Origin: Chloroflexota bacterium
GTDB lineage: Bacteria; Chloroflexota; Dormibacteria; Dormibacterales; Dormibacteraceae
Assembly: GCA_005880945.1 (NCBI GenBank)
Contig: VBIU01000035.1
Location: forward strand, 1 to 37,611
Length of the DNA: 37,611 nt
Direction of reading: 5' to 3'
Shown: piece after piece, positions 21,668 to 28,536 of the stretch
How the letters are laid out: each line of letters begins with the position of its first letter
Numbering within the stretch: the stretch's first letter is position 1
Made by a program: the position numbers and the translations under genes
The notes under the pieces: model-generated
The model's input: only the letters and a program-made list of their open reading frames with translations
The model's database searches: none
What the model was told of the DNA's origin: nothing

Positions 21668-22939
21668 CTAAAGTAGCTTTCGGAGATCCAGAGCCAGCTG
21701 CAAGCGCAATCGGCTTGGAGGGCTGTCCAGGTCGCCCCCGAGGAGCTCGCGCAGCTTGTCCAGCCGGTAAAGCACTGTGTGGCGGTGCAGGTTGAGCGCG
21801 GTCGCCGCATCCTTCACAGATCCGCAGGCGAGGTACGCCTGGAGCGTTTCCAGCAGCTGCTCGCGATTGCGGGTCTTCGCGTCGAGAAGGCGACCAAGGC
21901 TGTGTTGGACGAACCGCTCGGCTAGGCGCGGGTTCTGCGCCAGGACCAGCTGCGGTATCACCTCGTCGTGCCGGTGCACGACAGCCTCCGGTCGCAGCTT
22001 GCGCCCGACCTCGATCGCCTGCTGCGCTTCCAGGTACGAGCCAGAGATGCCTCGAAGGCCGGCGTGGTAGCCGCCGATGCCCGCACGGACGCGGGCGCGG
22101 GCGGTCCCCGACCGTTTGACCGCCTCCTTCTGAAGGCTCATGACCAGCTGGCGCGCGCCCTCCACGTCAGCCGCCGATTCGGAAGGCCAGAGGATGACGA
22201 GAGTGGTCGGGTCTGTCGCGTGAAATATCGCGCCGCGGGGCAGCTGGAGCGATGCCGCCACCTCGGCCAAACCCTCGCCCCCCTGCTCGCCGTCGCGGTT
22301 GCCGATGACCAGCTTGCAGACCGCCGCCACGTAACCGGTGGGCGCGATTGGCATGTTCAACGCCAGGGCCTGCTTCTGCAGCTCGAGCTCGGAGTCGAAG
22401 TTGTCGCTGATCAGGGCGTGGAAGAGGCGGGCCCGTGCCCGGGTGCCGCGCTGCATGTGGTGCTCGCGCGCGTTCAGGTAGGTCTTGGTCACCTCTGCGG
22501 CGACCTGGTCGAGAGCGCCGAAGACGTAGTTGGCGGTGAGCATGATCGCCTCGGGGGTCGCCTCCGGGTGACCGCGCCACGCGGCAAGGATCGCGTCCCA
22601 AGCGACGCGCGCCGCGATGCGATATGCGTTCAATATCGGCTCGACCGACTGGCTGCTGCGTGCCTGCAGGATCCCGAGCTGGGCCACCCGGCGGAGCTCC
22701 TCGGCGGTGGCCGGCCGCGCCTCCCGGGCGGTGGCCAGGAAGAGGTCGAGCCCCGCCTCACACGCCTTGGCGATGGCCGAGCGCTGAGGCGGCACACCGG
22801 TGGAGTCGTCCCAGCGCACCAAGGTCACCACCGCCCGCGCCATGTGGCGGGCCATCCCCGCCCGCCTGCGCTCGAGCTCGGCCACCAGCGTGGCCGGCAG
22901 CTGAGGGGGCGGTTTGGACTTCGTGGCCACACGTGCCAT
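21668..22939 (-). CDS. PucR/CdaR-type transcriptional regulator (FasR-like)
   Basis: A 423-residue regulator. The N-terminal ~190 residues are helical (RMARHMARAVVTLVRWDD and an Ala-rich helical bundle). A middle GGDEF-like sensor region (about 215-340) follows. The C-terminus has the PucR HTH_30: LLETLQAYLACGSVKDAATA, then LNLHRHTVLYRLDKLRELLG. In Streptomyces, FasR lies directly beside the fab operon and activates it; the same position and orientation here suggest a FasR-like role. This is inference from context. The ATG lies 7 bases after TATAGT, consistent with a leaderless mRNA. It may respond to an acyl or CoA compound, but no ligand site can be named. Confidence 0.82.
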   Translation of the reverse strand: MARVATKSKPPPQLPATLVAELERRRAGMARHMARAVVTLVRWDDSTGVPPQRSAIAKACEAGLDLFLATAREARPATAEELRRVAQLGILQARSSQSVEPILNAYRIAARVAWDAILAAWRGHPEATPEAIMLTANYVFGALDQVAAEVTKTYLNAREHHMQRGTRARARLFHALISDNFDSELELQKQALALNMPIAPTGYVAAVCKLVIGNRDGEQGGEGLAEVAASLQLPRGAIFHATDPTTLVILWPSESAADVEGARQLVMSLQKEAVKRSGTARARVRAGIGGYHAGLRGISGSYLEAQQAIEVGRKLRPEAVVHRHDEVIPQLVLAQNPRLAERFVQHSLGRLLDAKTRNREQLLETLQAYLACGSVKDAATALNLHRHTVLYRLDKLRELLGGDLDSPPSRLRLQLALDLRKLL

Positions 22940-22946
22940 GCGTCTG

Positions 22947-22952
22947 ACTATA
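22947..22952 (-). promoter_or_regulatory. -10 element of the FasR-like regulator gene, leaderless
   Basis: TATAGT (minus strand) ends 7 bases before the ATG at 22939. Confidence 0.5.
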
Positions 22953-22975
22953 CGGGTCCCGATGCAGTTAGGACG

Positions 22976-23731
22976 TCAGGTCGAAGAAGAGACCTTCGAG
23001 TTGTTGTCGATGAAGCCGAGCATTCGTCGCCAGGCGTCGTCGCAGTAGTCCTTCCATTCGGCAAACGTGCGATCGAAGAAGCTGTGCGGCGCTCCGTCAT
23101 AGATGTGCATCTCGTGTGGCACGTTGGCCTCGCTGAGCCTGCGATCGAAGTCGTGGAACGCTTCCTGCGGCGTGAAATCGGCGCCCGCGACCAGCAGGAG
23201 CAATGGGTCCTGCATCTTGCCGATCAGGCCGAGTGACCGTTCTGGCCGGCCATAGAAGCCGATGCTGCCGCCCAGATCGTGGCCTCCCGCCGACTGGTTC
23301 CAGGAGCTCGACCCGCCAAAACAGAATCCAACTGTGAAAACCGTCTTGACCGCGCCCCCTTCCTTCGACCTGAGGTACGCCACGGCGGCCGCGACGTCGT
23401 TGCGGATTCCGTCTTGCGTCGTCTTCTCGACGTGCGGCATGTACTCGAAGCCCTCACCACGATCCCCGATGCCCGCAGTGCGGCCGAAGTAGTCGATGGC
23501 AACCGCGTCGATCCCCGCTTCGGCGAAGCGTCGGGCGAGCTCCTTGTAGAACTCGTGGAGGCCGCGCACATCGGGCATCACCACCATGCCCGCGCCGGTG
23601 GGCTTTGCGGCACGGGCGAAGTGGGCGGCGAACTTGTTGCCGTCGGAGGCGGTGAGGACGAAGTCTCCATGGTCGGAGGCGGCGCCGCCGACCGGCGGCA
23701 GGGGCGGACGCGCATCGTCTGAGTAGCACAT
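22976..23731 (-). CDS. Dienelactone hydrolase family protein
   Basis: A 251-residue alpha/beta-hydrolase. GMVVMPDVRGLHEFYKELA is the DLH N-terminal motif. VGFCFGGSSSW holds the nucleophile (Cys in GxCxGG). VAGADFTP carries the Asp and IYDGAPHSFFDR the His of the triad. DLH cleaves dienelactone in chloroaromatic breakdown, but most genomic paralogues have unknown esterase substrates. The ATG (MCYSDDARPPLPP) follows GAGAAT by 6 bases, a probable leaderless start. It is divergent from the DinB-like gene with 30 bp between starts. Confidence 0.88.
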   Translation of the reverse strand: MCYSDDARPPLPPVGGAASDHGDFVLTASDGNKFAAHFARAAKPTGAGMVVMPDVRGLHEFYKELARRFAEAGIDAVAIDYFGRTAGIGDRGEGFEYMPHVEKTTQDGIRNDVAAAVAYLRSKEGGAVKTVFTVGFCFGGSSSWNQSAGGHDLGGSIGFYGRPERSLGLIGKMQDPLLLLVAGADFTPQEAFHDFDRRLSEANVPHEMHIYDGAPHSFFDRTFAEWKDYCDDAWRRMLGFIDNNSKVSSST

Positions 23732-23761
23732 GAGTCGATTCTCTAATAGATTGGTTGGGCA

Positions 23762-24277
23762 ATGAAGATCGAGAGCACCGCCTTTACTCGCGCCGACGTC
23801 GAGCAGTTCCTGGATCAGATGCTCGACCATGATCGCCAGATCCTGGCGGACAGGCTCGAACGAGCATCTGCACGCCTGGCTGCTCTCGGCCCCCGAATCA
23901 AAGCCGGGCGTGGCGAAAACGAATGGAGCGAGCACGAGGTGCTCGCGCACATCGTGGTCCTGTCCAAGTTCTATGGCGTCCTGGTGCACAAGATCTCGAG
24001 CGGCCAGATGACCGAGGTCGACCTCCAGGAAAACGTCAACCTGCGCGATGTCGTAGGCGAGCAGATGGCTCAGATCGAGCCGGCTGAGCTCCTGCGCATG
24101 GCGCTTGCCGACCAGGCACGCACGCTCAAGCTGCTGCGGACTCTCGAGCCGTCATCACTGCGGCGCAAGGCCAAGCTCGAGAACGGAGAGATGATGGGCG
24201 CCGACGAGGTCGCCCGCCTCCCGCTCGTCAACCATCTCGAGATGCACGTCGACCAGCTGGAGCGGTCCCTGGGCTAG
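23762..24277 (+). CDS. DinB-like four-helix protein
   Basis: A 171-residue, all-helical protein. HDRQILADRLERASARLAAL is helix 1, NEWSEHEVLAHIVVLSKFYG contains the first metal-type histidine (WSxHEVLAHI) and LPLVNHLEMHVDQLERSLG gives further histidines near the C-terminus. The pattern fits the DinB/YfiT metal-binding superfamily, whose members are thiol-dependent transferases or of unknown function. TAATAG (23744-23749) may be the -10 element. The stop overlaps the convergent HIT gene by 4 bases. Confidence 0.7.
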   Translation: MKIESTAFTRADVEQFLDQMLDHDRQILADRLERASARLAALGPRIKAGRGENEWSEHEVLAHIVVLSKFYGVLVHKISSGQMTEVDLQENVNLRDVVGEQMAQIEPAELLRMALADQARTLKLLRTLEPSSLRRKAKLENGEMMGADEVARLPLVNHLEMHVDQLERSLG

Positions 24278-24702
24278 GCAGACCTCGCAGACTCGGCATG
24301 CCCAAGTAGCCGCAGCTCGGTGCGGATCGCCTCTGCCGATCGAACCATCATGTCGGGGTCCGGGTTGGGGTCCTGATTGTCGAAGTCGAGGTCGTGCACC
24401 CCGTTGATGGGCACCACGTGGAAATGGACGTGTGGGACCTCGAGCCCGACTAGCACAAGGCCGATTCGGGCCGGCTCGAAGGCCGCCATCTGTGCCCGGC
24501 CGATGGCCTGAGCGGTGCTCATGAGGCGGCCGAGAAGGTCCGCCTCGACGTCAAGCCAGTGGCCGATCTCCGCACGCGGAACGACCAGCGTGTGTCCCGG
24601 TCGGAGCGGGCGATTCGACAGGAATGCGACGCACATGTCGTCCTGCCACACGAAATTCGCAGGCAGCTCGCCGGCGATTATGCGACTGAAAATGCTGGCC
24701 AC
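24274..24702 (-). CDS. HIT-family nucleotide hydrolase/transferase
   Basis: A 142-residue histidine-triad protein. SIFSRIIAGELPANFVWQD is the N-terminal core, PLRPGHTLVVPRAEIGHW is the nucleotide-binding strand, and VPHVHFHVVPI is the HxHxHxx active site (near residue 90). HIT proteins hydrolyse AMP-linked compounds or act on dinucleoside phosphates. The GTG start lies 6 bases after TAGGCT. That -10 element overlaps the -10 of the divergent ABC transporter gene. Confidence 0.93.
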   Translation of the reverse strand: MASIFSRIIAGELPANFVWQDDMCVAFLSNRPLRPGHTLVVPRAEIGHWLDVEADLLGRLMSTAQAIGRAQMAAFEPARIGLVLVGLEVPHVHFHVVPINGVHDLDFDNQDPNPDPDMMVRSAEAIRTELRLLGHAESARSA

Positions 24703-24708
24703 CGACTA

Positions 24709-24718
24709 AGCCTAGAGT
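24709..24718. promoter_or_regulatory. Overlapping divergent -10 elements (HIT / ABC transporter)
   Basis: Minus TAGGCT (24709-24714) and plus TAGAGT (24713-24718) share two bases. Each ends 6 bases from a GTG start (24702 and 24725), so RNA polymerase could occupy only one at a time. Confidence 0.55.
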
Positions 24719-24724
24719 TTGGCG

Positions 24725-25615
24725 GTGACCCCAGCGGCGCAGCTGATCGACGCCACCAAGCGATACGGCAACGTCGAGGCCCTCAAGGGCGTCAGCCTGG
24801 ACATCGAGCTCGGCGAGGTTGTCGCCATGCTGGGACCCAACGGGGCGGGTAAAACGACCTCGATCAGCCTGTTGCTGGGCCTGCGCAAGCCCACCTCCGG
24901 TAAGGCCCTGCTCTTCGGCCTGGACCCTGACAACCTGGATGCGCGAAGCCGGGTCGGCGTGATGCTCCAGGAATCTGGAATTCCCGCCGTGCTCAAGGTG
25001 CGCGAGATCGTCGACCTCTTTCGGTCCTACTACGCCAAACCCATGGCACGCGATCGCGCGATCGCGATGGCGGGCCTCGAAGAGAAAGCCGAAGCTCTCG
25101 TGAAGGAGCTGTCCGGCGGGCAGCGCCAGCGCCTCTACTTTGCCCTGGCGGTCTGCGGCGACCCGGAGGTCCTGTTTCTGGACGAACCGACGGTCGGCAT
25201 GGACGTGGAGGGCCGGCGATCGTTCATCGAACGGATCGCGGAGTTCGCCCGGATGGGGCGGACAGTGGTGCTGACCACCCACTATCTCGAGGAGGCGGAC
25301 CAGCTGGCAAGGCGTGTCATCGTGATCGACCGCGGCCTGGTGATCGCAGACGCATCGCCAAAGGAGATCAAGTCCAGGGTGGCTGGCAAGCGCGTGCGGT
25401 TTACGGCGGCGGGGTTGACCGACGCCGACCTCGAGGGCCTGCCCGTCACGACCTCGACCATCAGCGATCACACAGTGCAGCTGCTCACAAACCAGCCCGA
25501 GGCCGTCCTCAGCGAGCTCTTTCGCCGCGGAATCCAGGTCTCCGACCTGGAAGTGTCGGGCGCCGATCTCGAGGATGCTTTCATCTCGCTCACCAGTCAT
25601 AGGGCGACATCGTGA
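24725..25615 (+). CDS. ABC transporter ATP-binding protein (ABC-2 exporter)
   Basis: A 296-residue ATPase. Walker A is LGPNGAGKTTS (near residue 40), the Q-loop is at MLQESGIPAVLKV, the signature is ELSGGQRQRLYF (near 133), Walker B is VLFLDEPTVGMD and the switch His is in LTTHYLEEAD. The C-terminal ~90 residues are the extension usual in ABC-2 drug/lipid exporters. GTG 24725 is preferred to the TTG six bases upstream because it sits 6 bases after a -10 element, which would give a leaderless mRNA. Its stop overlaps the permease start (GTGA). Substrate unknown. Confidence 0.94.
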   Translation: MTPAAQLIDATKRYGNVEALKGVSLDIELGEVVAMLGPNGAGKTTSISLLLGLRKPTSGKALLFGLDPDNLDARSRVGVMLQESGIPAVLKVREIVDLFRSYYAKPMARDRAIAMAGLEEKAEALVKELSGGQRQRLYFALAVCGDPEVLFLDEPTVGMDVEGRRSFIERIAEFARMGRTVVLTTHYLEEADQLARRVIVIDRGLVIADASPKEIKSRVAGKRVRFTAAGLTDADLEGLPVTTSTISDHTVQLLTNQPEAVLSELFRRGIQVSDLEVSGADLEDAFISLTSHRATS

Positions 25616-26403
25616 GCGCGGTGATGGCGGCGAGACGGGCGCCGGTCGGCCCGATGCTTGCCCGCCAAACCTGGGCGGAGTTTCTGAAGCTATGGCGCGT
25701 GCCCGCATTCAGCATCACGTCCCTCGTTTTGCCGGTGATGTTCTATGCGTTCATCGGCATCGGCCAGGCGTCCGAGGAGGTCAGCCCGCACGTGACCTTC
25801 GGCGCCTACTTCCTCGCCTCGATGGCGGTTTACGGCGTGGCCAACGTGATGATCTTCAGCTTTGGGATCTCGGTGGCGACAGAGCGCGGCATGAAGATGG
25901 ACGTCCTCATGCGCGCGACGCCGTTGCCGCCGTATGTCTATCTACTCTCCAAGTGCATAACGGCGATCGTGTTCGCCGCCCTCACGCTGGCCGTCCTCTT
26001 TCCGTTCGCCTACCTCGCCGGCGGCGTAAGGCTCGATCCGTCGGCCTGGGTTACGCTCGCCACCCGAGTGCTCCTGGGCTCCCTGCCGTTCATCGCCCTC
26101 GGGTTCGCGATCGGTTACCTGTCTGGACCGAACTCCGCCGTTGCTGTGATCAACCTCATCTACCTGCCCACCGCATTCGCATCCGGCCTGTTCTTTCCAA
26201 AGCAGCTCCTGCCGGACTTCATCCAGCGCATCTCGCCCTACCTGCCGCTCCACTTCTTCGGTCAGCTGGGATGGGACGCCATCGGCGCGCCCACCAGCGA
26301 GAGCGTGAGCACCGACTGGTTCTACCTCGCCGGTTACGGCGTCGCCTTCTTCGTGGTCGCCCTCTGGGCCTACCGCCGCGAAGAAAGTCGGAAATTCAGC
26401 TAG
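25612..26403 (+). CDS. ABC-2 type permease
   Basis: A 263-residue membrane partner of the preceding ATPase, with six hydrophobic segments. AEFLKLWRVPAFSITSLVLP is the N-terminal amphipathic helix and first membrane helix. VYGVANVMIFSFGISVATER and GMKMDVLMRATPLPPYVYL are typical of ABC-2 permeases. The late segment with SGLFFPKQLLPDFIQRISPY LPL corresponds to the family signature loop. The GTG start overlaps the ATPase stop. It would export a drug, lipid or polymer; nothing in the sequence tells which. Confidence 0.92.
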   Translation: MSAVMAARRAPVGPMLARQTWAEFLKLWRVPAFSITSLVLPVMFYAFIGIGQASEEVSPHVTFGAYFLASMAVYGVANVMIFSFGISVATERGMKMDVLMRATPLPPYVYLLSKCITAIVFAALTLAVLFPFAYLAGGVRLDPSAWVTLATRVLLGSLPFIALGFAIGYLSGPNSAVAVINLIYLPTAFASGLFFPKQLLPDFIQRISPYLPLHFFGQLGWDAIGAPTSESVSTDWFYLAGYGVAFFVVALWAYRREESRKFS

Positions 26404-26405
26404 AC

Positions 26406-26515
26406 GGCGGTCTTCGACCGCCTTAGCGTGCGGCTGCGCCGCAGGGCTGCCTCCCGCGACTGCGTCGCGGGGACCCCAGAGGTAGACAAAGTTATGGCCG
26501 GGGAGACCCCGGCCA
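26406..26515. repeat. Array of four perfect triloop hairpins between convergent genes
   Basis: Four stem-loops, each with a 3-base loop, lie between the permease and kinase stops: 26406-26422 (7-bp stem, loop TTC), 26429-26443 (6 bp, TGC), 26453-26471 (8 bp, TGC) and 26495-26515 (9 bp, AGA). The third runs into GGGGACCCC, as near 15617. The first may end the permease transcript and the last the kinase transcript. No T-runs are present. Confidence 0.75.
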
Positions 26516-26526
26516 ACCCCGCGACG

Positions 26527-27492
26527 CTAGCACTGAGATGCAGGCCAGAGTTTCTCCGGCATCGGCGCCCCGAAGGCCTCCGCGTAGCGTTCCGAGAACT
26601 CCGCGGGCGTGTACGCGTGCTCGACAGTCCCCACCTGCTCCACCGCGTACGTGGCGGCCAGCGAGGCGACCCGTCCTGCCGCCTCCATGTCGAGGCCGCG
26701 CAGCAGGGCGGCAACCAACCCGGACCTGTACGCATCGCCCGCGCCGGTGGGATCGGACTCCCGGCGTGCGGGCGCCGGCGGAATGTCGACGATACCGTTG
26801 CGAGTCGTTATCCGAGATCCATCGCGACCGAGCGTCGTGACCACGATCTCCGCCAATCCGATGAGCCCGTCCATCGTTTGGCCGGTCCGCTGCATGATCA
26901 GCTCGAGCTCATAATCGTTGCCGATCAGTATCCACGCGCCGCGCGAGCCCTCCGAGACATCCTCTGCTGACAGCCGCGGCAGCTGGTGGGCCGGGTCGAA
27001 GACGAATCGGACGCCCCGCTCGCGGCACTCTCTCACCAGCCGGATCATTGCCCCCGGGTCATTGGGACCGACGATCACAGCCTCGACCCCGACTGGCGCG
27101 TCGTCCAGCCCCAGCATCGCTGCTCGACCCATGGCACCTCCGTAATAGCCGGTCAGCTGGTTGTCGTCCATGTCGGTGGTCGTGAAGCCTGTGGCCGTGA
27201 TCTCTCCCTCCAAAAGCTTCAAGCCGTGGCAGTCGATGCCGTGCGCCAACAGCCAATCTCGATACTCGGCCGCATCGGTGCCGGCGGTGGCGAGCACGGC
27301 GGCCGGATAGCCGAGCAGCGTCAGGTTGTACGCGTAGTTACCCGCGACTCCACCGCGCCTCTTCCGCAGGTCATCGACGAGGAAGCTGAGGTTGAGGATG
27401 TGCGTCTTGTCGGCGAGGATGTGGTCTTTGAAACGTCCCTTGAAGCTGAGGATGTAGTCGTACGCGATCGATCCGGTGCAGACGACACTCAA
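26527..27492 (-). CDS. PfkB-family kinase, adenosine-kinase-like
   Basis: A 321-residue ribokinase-fold enzyme. CTGSIAYDYILSFKGRF and HILNLSFLVDDLRKRRGG, then VAGNYAYNLTLLG, match the bacterial adenosine-kinase group of PfkB proteins. DPTGAGDAYRSGLVAALLRG (near residue 250) is PfkB signature 2 with the catalytic aspartate. ITTRNGIVDIPP precedes it. It would make AMP from adenosine, but another nucleoside or sugar is possible. The start used is TTG (LSVVCTGS); TAGCCT lies 10 bases upstream, so the leader would be only about 4 nt. The promoter sits directly after the terminator of the PhaF-like gene. Confidence 0.85.
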   Translation of the reverse strand: MSVVCTGSIAYDYILSFKGRFKDHILADKTHILNLSFLVDDLRKRRGGVAGNYAYNLTLLGYPAAVLATAGTDAAEYRDWLLAHGIDCHGLKLLEGEITATGFTTTDMDDNQLTGYYGGAMGRAAMLGLDDAPVGVEAVIVGPNDPGAMIRLVRECRERGVRFVFDPAHQLPRLSAEDVSEGSRGAWILIGNDYELELIMQRTGQTMDGLIGLAEIVVTTLGRDGSRITTRNGIVDIPPAPARRESDPTGAGDAYRSGLVAALLRGLDMEAAGRVASLAATYAVEQVGTVEHAYTPAEFSERYAEAFGAPMPEKLWPASQC

Positions 27493-27520
27493 GCTTTTTC
27501 AAAGGCTACCCGAAAAAGAA

Positions 27521-27543
27521 AAGGGCGCCCCGAGGGCGCCCTT
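27521..27543 (-). terminator. Rho-independent terminator of the PhaF-like gene
   Basis: A 10-bp perfect stem (AAGGGCGCCC/GGGCGCCCTT) with a CGA loop lies 17 bp after the stop. On the minus strand it is followed by TTCTTTTTC. Confidence 0.9.
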
Positions 27544-27559
27544 GATTTCGACTTCGAGG

Positions 27560-28159
27560 TTAGGCGGCGCGCCGGCGAGCGGCGGTGCGTCGCGTGCGCC
27601 TGGTCCGGGTGGCGGGCTTGCGGGCAGCCGGCTTCTTGGTTGCCGGTGCGTGGCGGAACTCAGTCGCGTACTCGAACCGCGCGGCGGTCCTGGCGATCGT
27701 CTTGAACGAGCCGTTGAAGATGCGCAGCGCGCGCTTGGCGACACTCCCGACCGCGTCGCGGCGCCGAGCCTGAAGCTTGACCAGCTCAAAACCCTTGATC
27801 GCGACCTTCTCTGGCAGCTTTCCGTTCACCTCGACGCCGAAGACGGCGATGCGCTCCGGCATGAGCTCGCCGGCGACCTTCTCGGCCTGCTTCGCGGCCA
27901 TCGAGAGCGTGGCGTTGATGGTCTTGGCGGCGTCCTTGGCCGGGGCGGTGGCGGCATTCAGCCGCGCGTTGAAGCGGCGGTTGACCCTGCGTGCGGCGGG
28001 TGTGCCCTTCCGCTCGAGTCCCTTCACCTGCTTGCGCGCCGACCCGATGGGGTCCGACGCGACCTGGGCGACGGTCCTGGCGGCGCCAAAGGCGACCTCC
28101 TCGACCGTGGTGGCCGTCTCGCCGGCCGTGTCTGCGATCTGATCGACTTCCGTGTTCAT
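27560..28159 (-). CDS. PhaF-like basic protein: helical phasin-like domain plus histone-H1-like tail
   Basis: A 199-residue, almost wholly helical protein. Residues about 1-170 are amphipathic and alanine-rich, with long runs free of proline (NATLSMAAKQAEKVAGELMP, then VAIKGFELVKLQARRRD). The last ~27 residues are an Ala/Lys/Arg/Pro tail (ATKKPAARKPATRTRRTRR) like histone H1 or the C-terminus of Pseudomonas PhaF. PhaF binds polyhydroxyalkanoate granules through its phasin part and DNA through its tail, helping granule segregation. No pha genes are in the window, so a nucleoid-associated protein is the other option. It has a consensus promoter, AGGAGG Shine-Dalgarno and strong terminator, so it is a single gene made in quantity. 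Confidence 0.6.
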   Translation of the reverse strand: MNTEVDQIADTAGETATTVEEVAFGAARTVAQVASDPIGSARKQVKGLERKGTPAARRVNRRFNARLNAATAPAKDAAKTINATLSMAAKQAEKVAGELMPERIAVFGVEVNGKLPEKVAIKGFELVKLQARRRDAVGSVAKRALRIFNGSFKTIARTAARFEYATEFRHAPATKKPAARKPATRTRRTRRTAARRRAA

Positions 28160-28181
28160 CTTGTCTCAGCCTCCTTTTTGG

Positions 28182-28223
28182 TTGACGCAATGCATCATAA
28201 CGCGTTGCGTCAAGTCGTGTCAA
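28182..28223 (-). promoter_or_regulatory. Consensus promoter with palindromic operator for the PhaF-like gene
   Basis: On the minus strand TTGACA (28218-28223), 18 bp, and TATGAT (28194-28199) form a near-consensus promoter. An inverted repeat TTGACGCAA-N14-TTGCGTCAA (28182-28213) covers the spacer, the -10 and the start point. A protein bound there would block transcription. The site overlaps the last codons of the upstream gene. Confidence 0.75.
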
Positions 28224-28536
28224 GGGGCGAGGGGGCGTGGCGCGCGATGAGGTCTCTGGCAAAGGCCCCGAAGACGTCGTAGTGCGCCACCTTGCGGCGC
28301 TTTTCAGGCTGGATCCACTCCGGCCGCAAGCCGTGCGACTTTCCCCATTCCTCGAGGGCCTTGCGCAGCCCGATCACGTGTAGAAATGGGCGCTCACGCG
28401 TCAGCCCCCTGATCGTCGAGCCATGGTAGTGGTCGAAGTTGCGATGGATCGCGATTCCGCCTGCTTCTGCAAATGCGATCGCCTCCCGGATCTGCCGGCG
28501 TTCGAAGTACTCCTCACGCAGCGGTGAATCGGTCAT
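28210..28536 (-). CDS. Small protein of unknown function (possibly DUF4031-like)
   Basis: A 108-residue protein whose ATG overlaps the stop of the helicase-nuclease gene (ATGA). It has a charged N-terminal helix (REEYFERRQIREAIAFAEAG), then IHRNFDHYHGSTIRGL and a C-terminal GLRPEWIQPEKRRKVAHYDV. The last segment recalls the W-x-Q...HYD ending of DUF4031 proteins, but this is weak. The many histidines and Asp/Glu could bind metal. Co-transcription with the two helicase-nucleases suggests DNA repair, by position only. Its end overlaps the operator of the next gene. Confidence 0.65.
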   Translation of the reverse strand: MTDSPLREEYFERRQIREAIAFAEAGGIAIHRNFDHYHGSTIRGLTRERPFLHVIGLRKALEEWGKSHGLRPEWIQPEKRRKVAHYDVFGAFARDLIARHAPSPLDTT

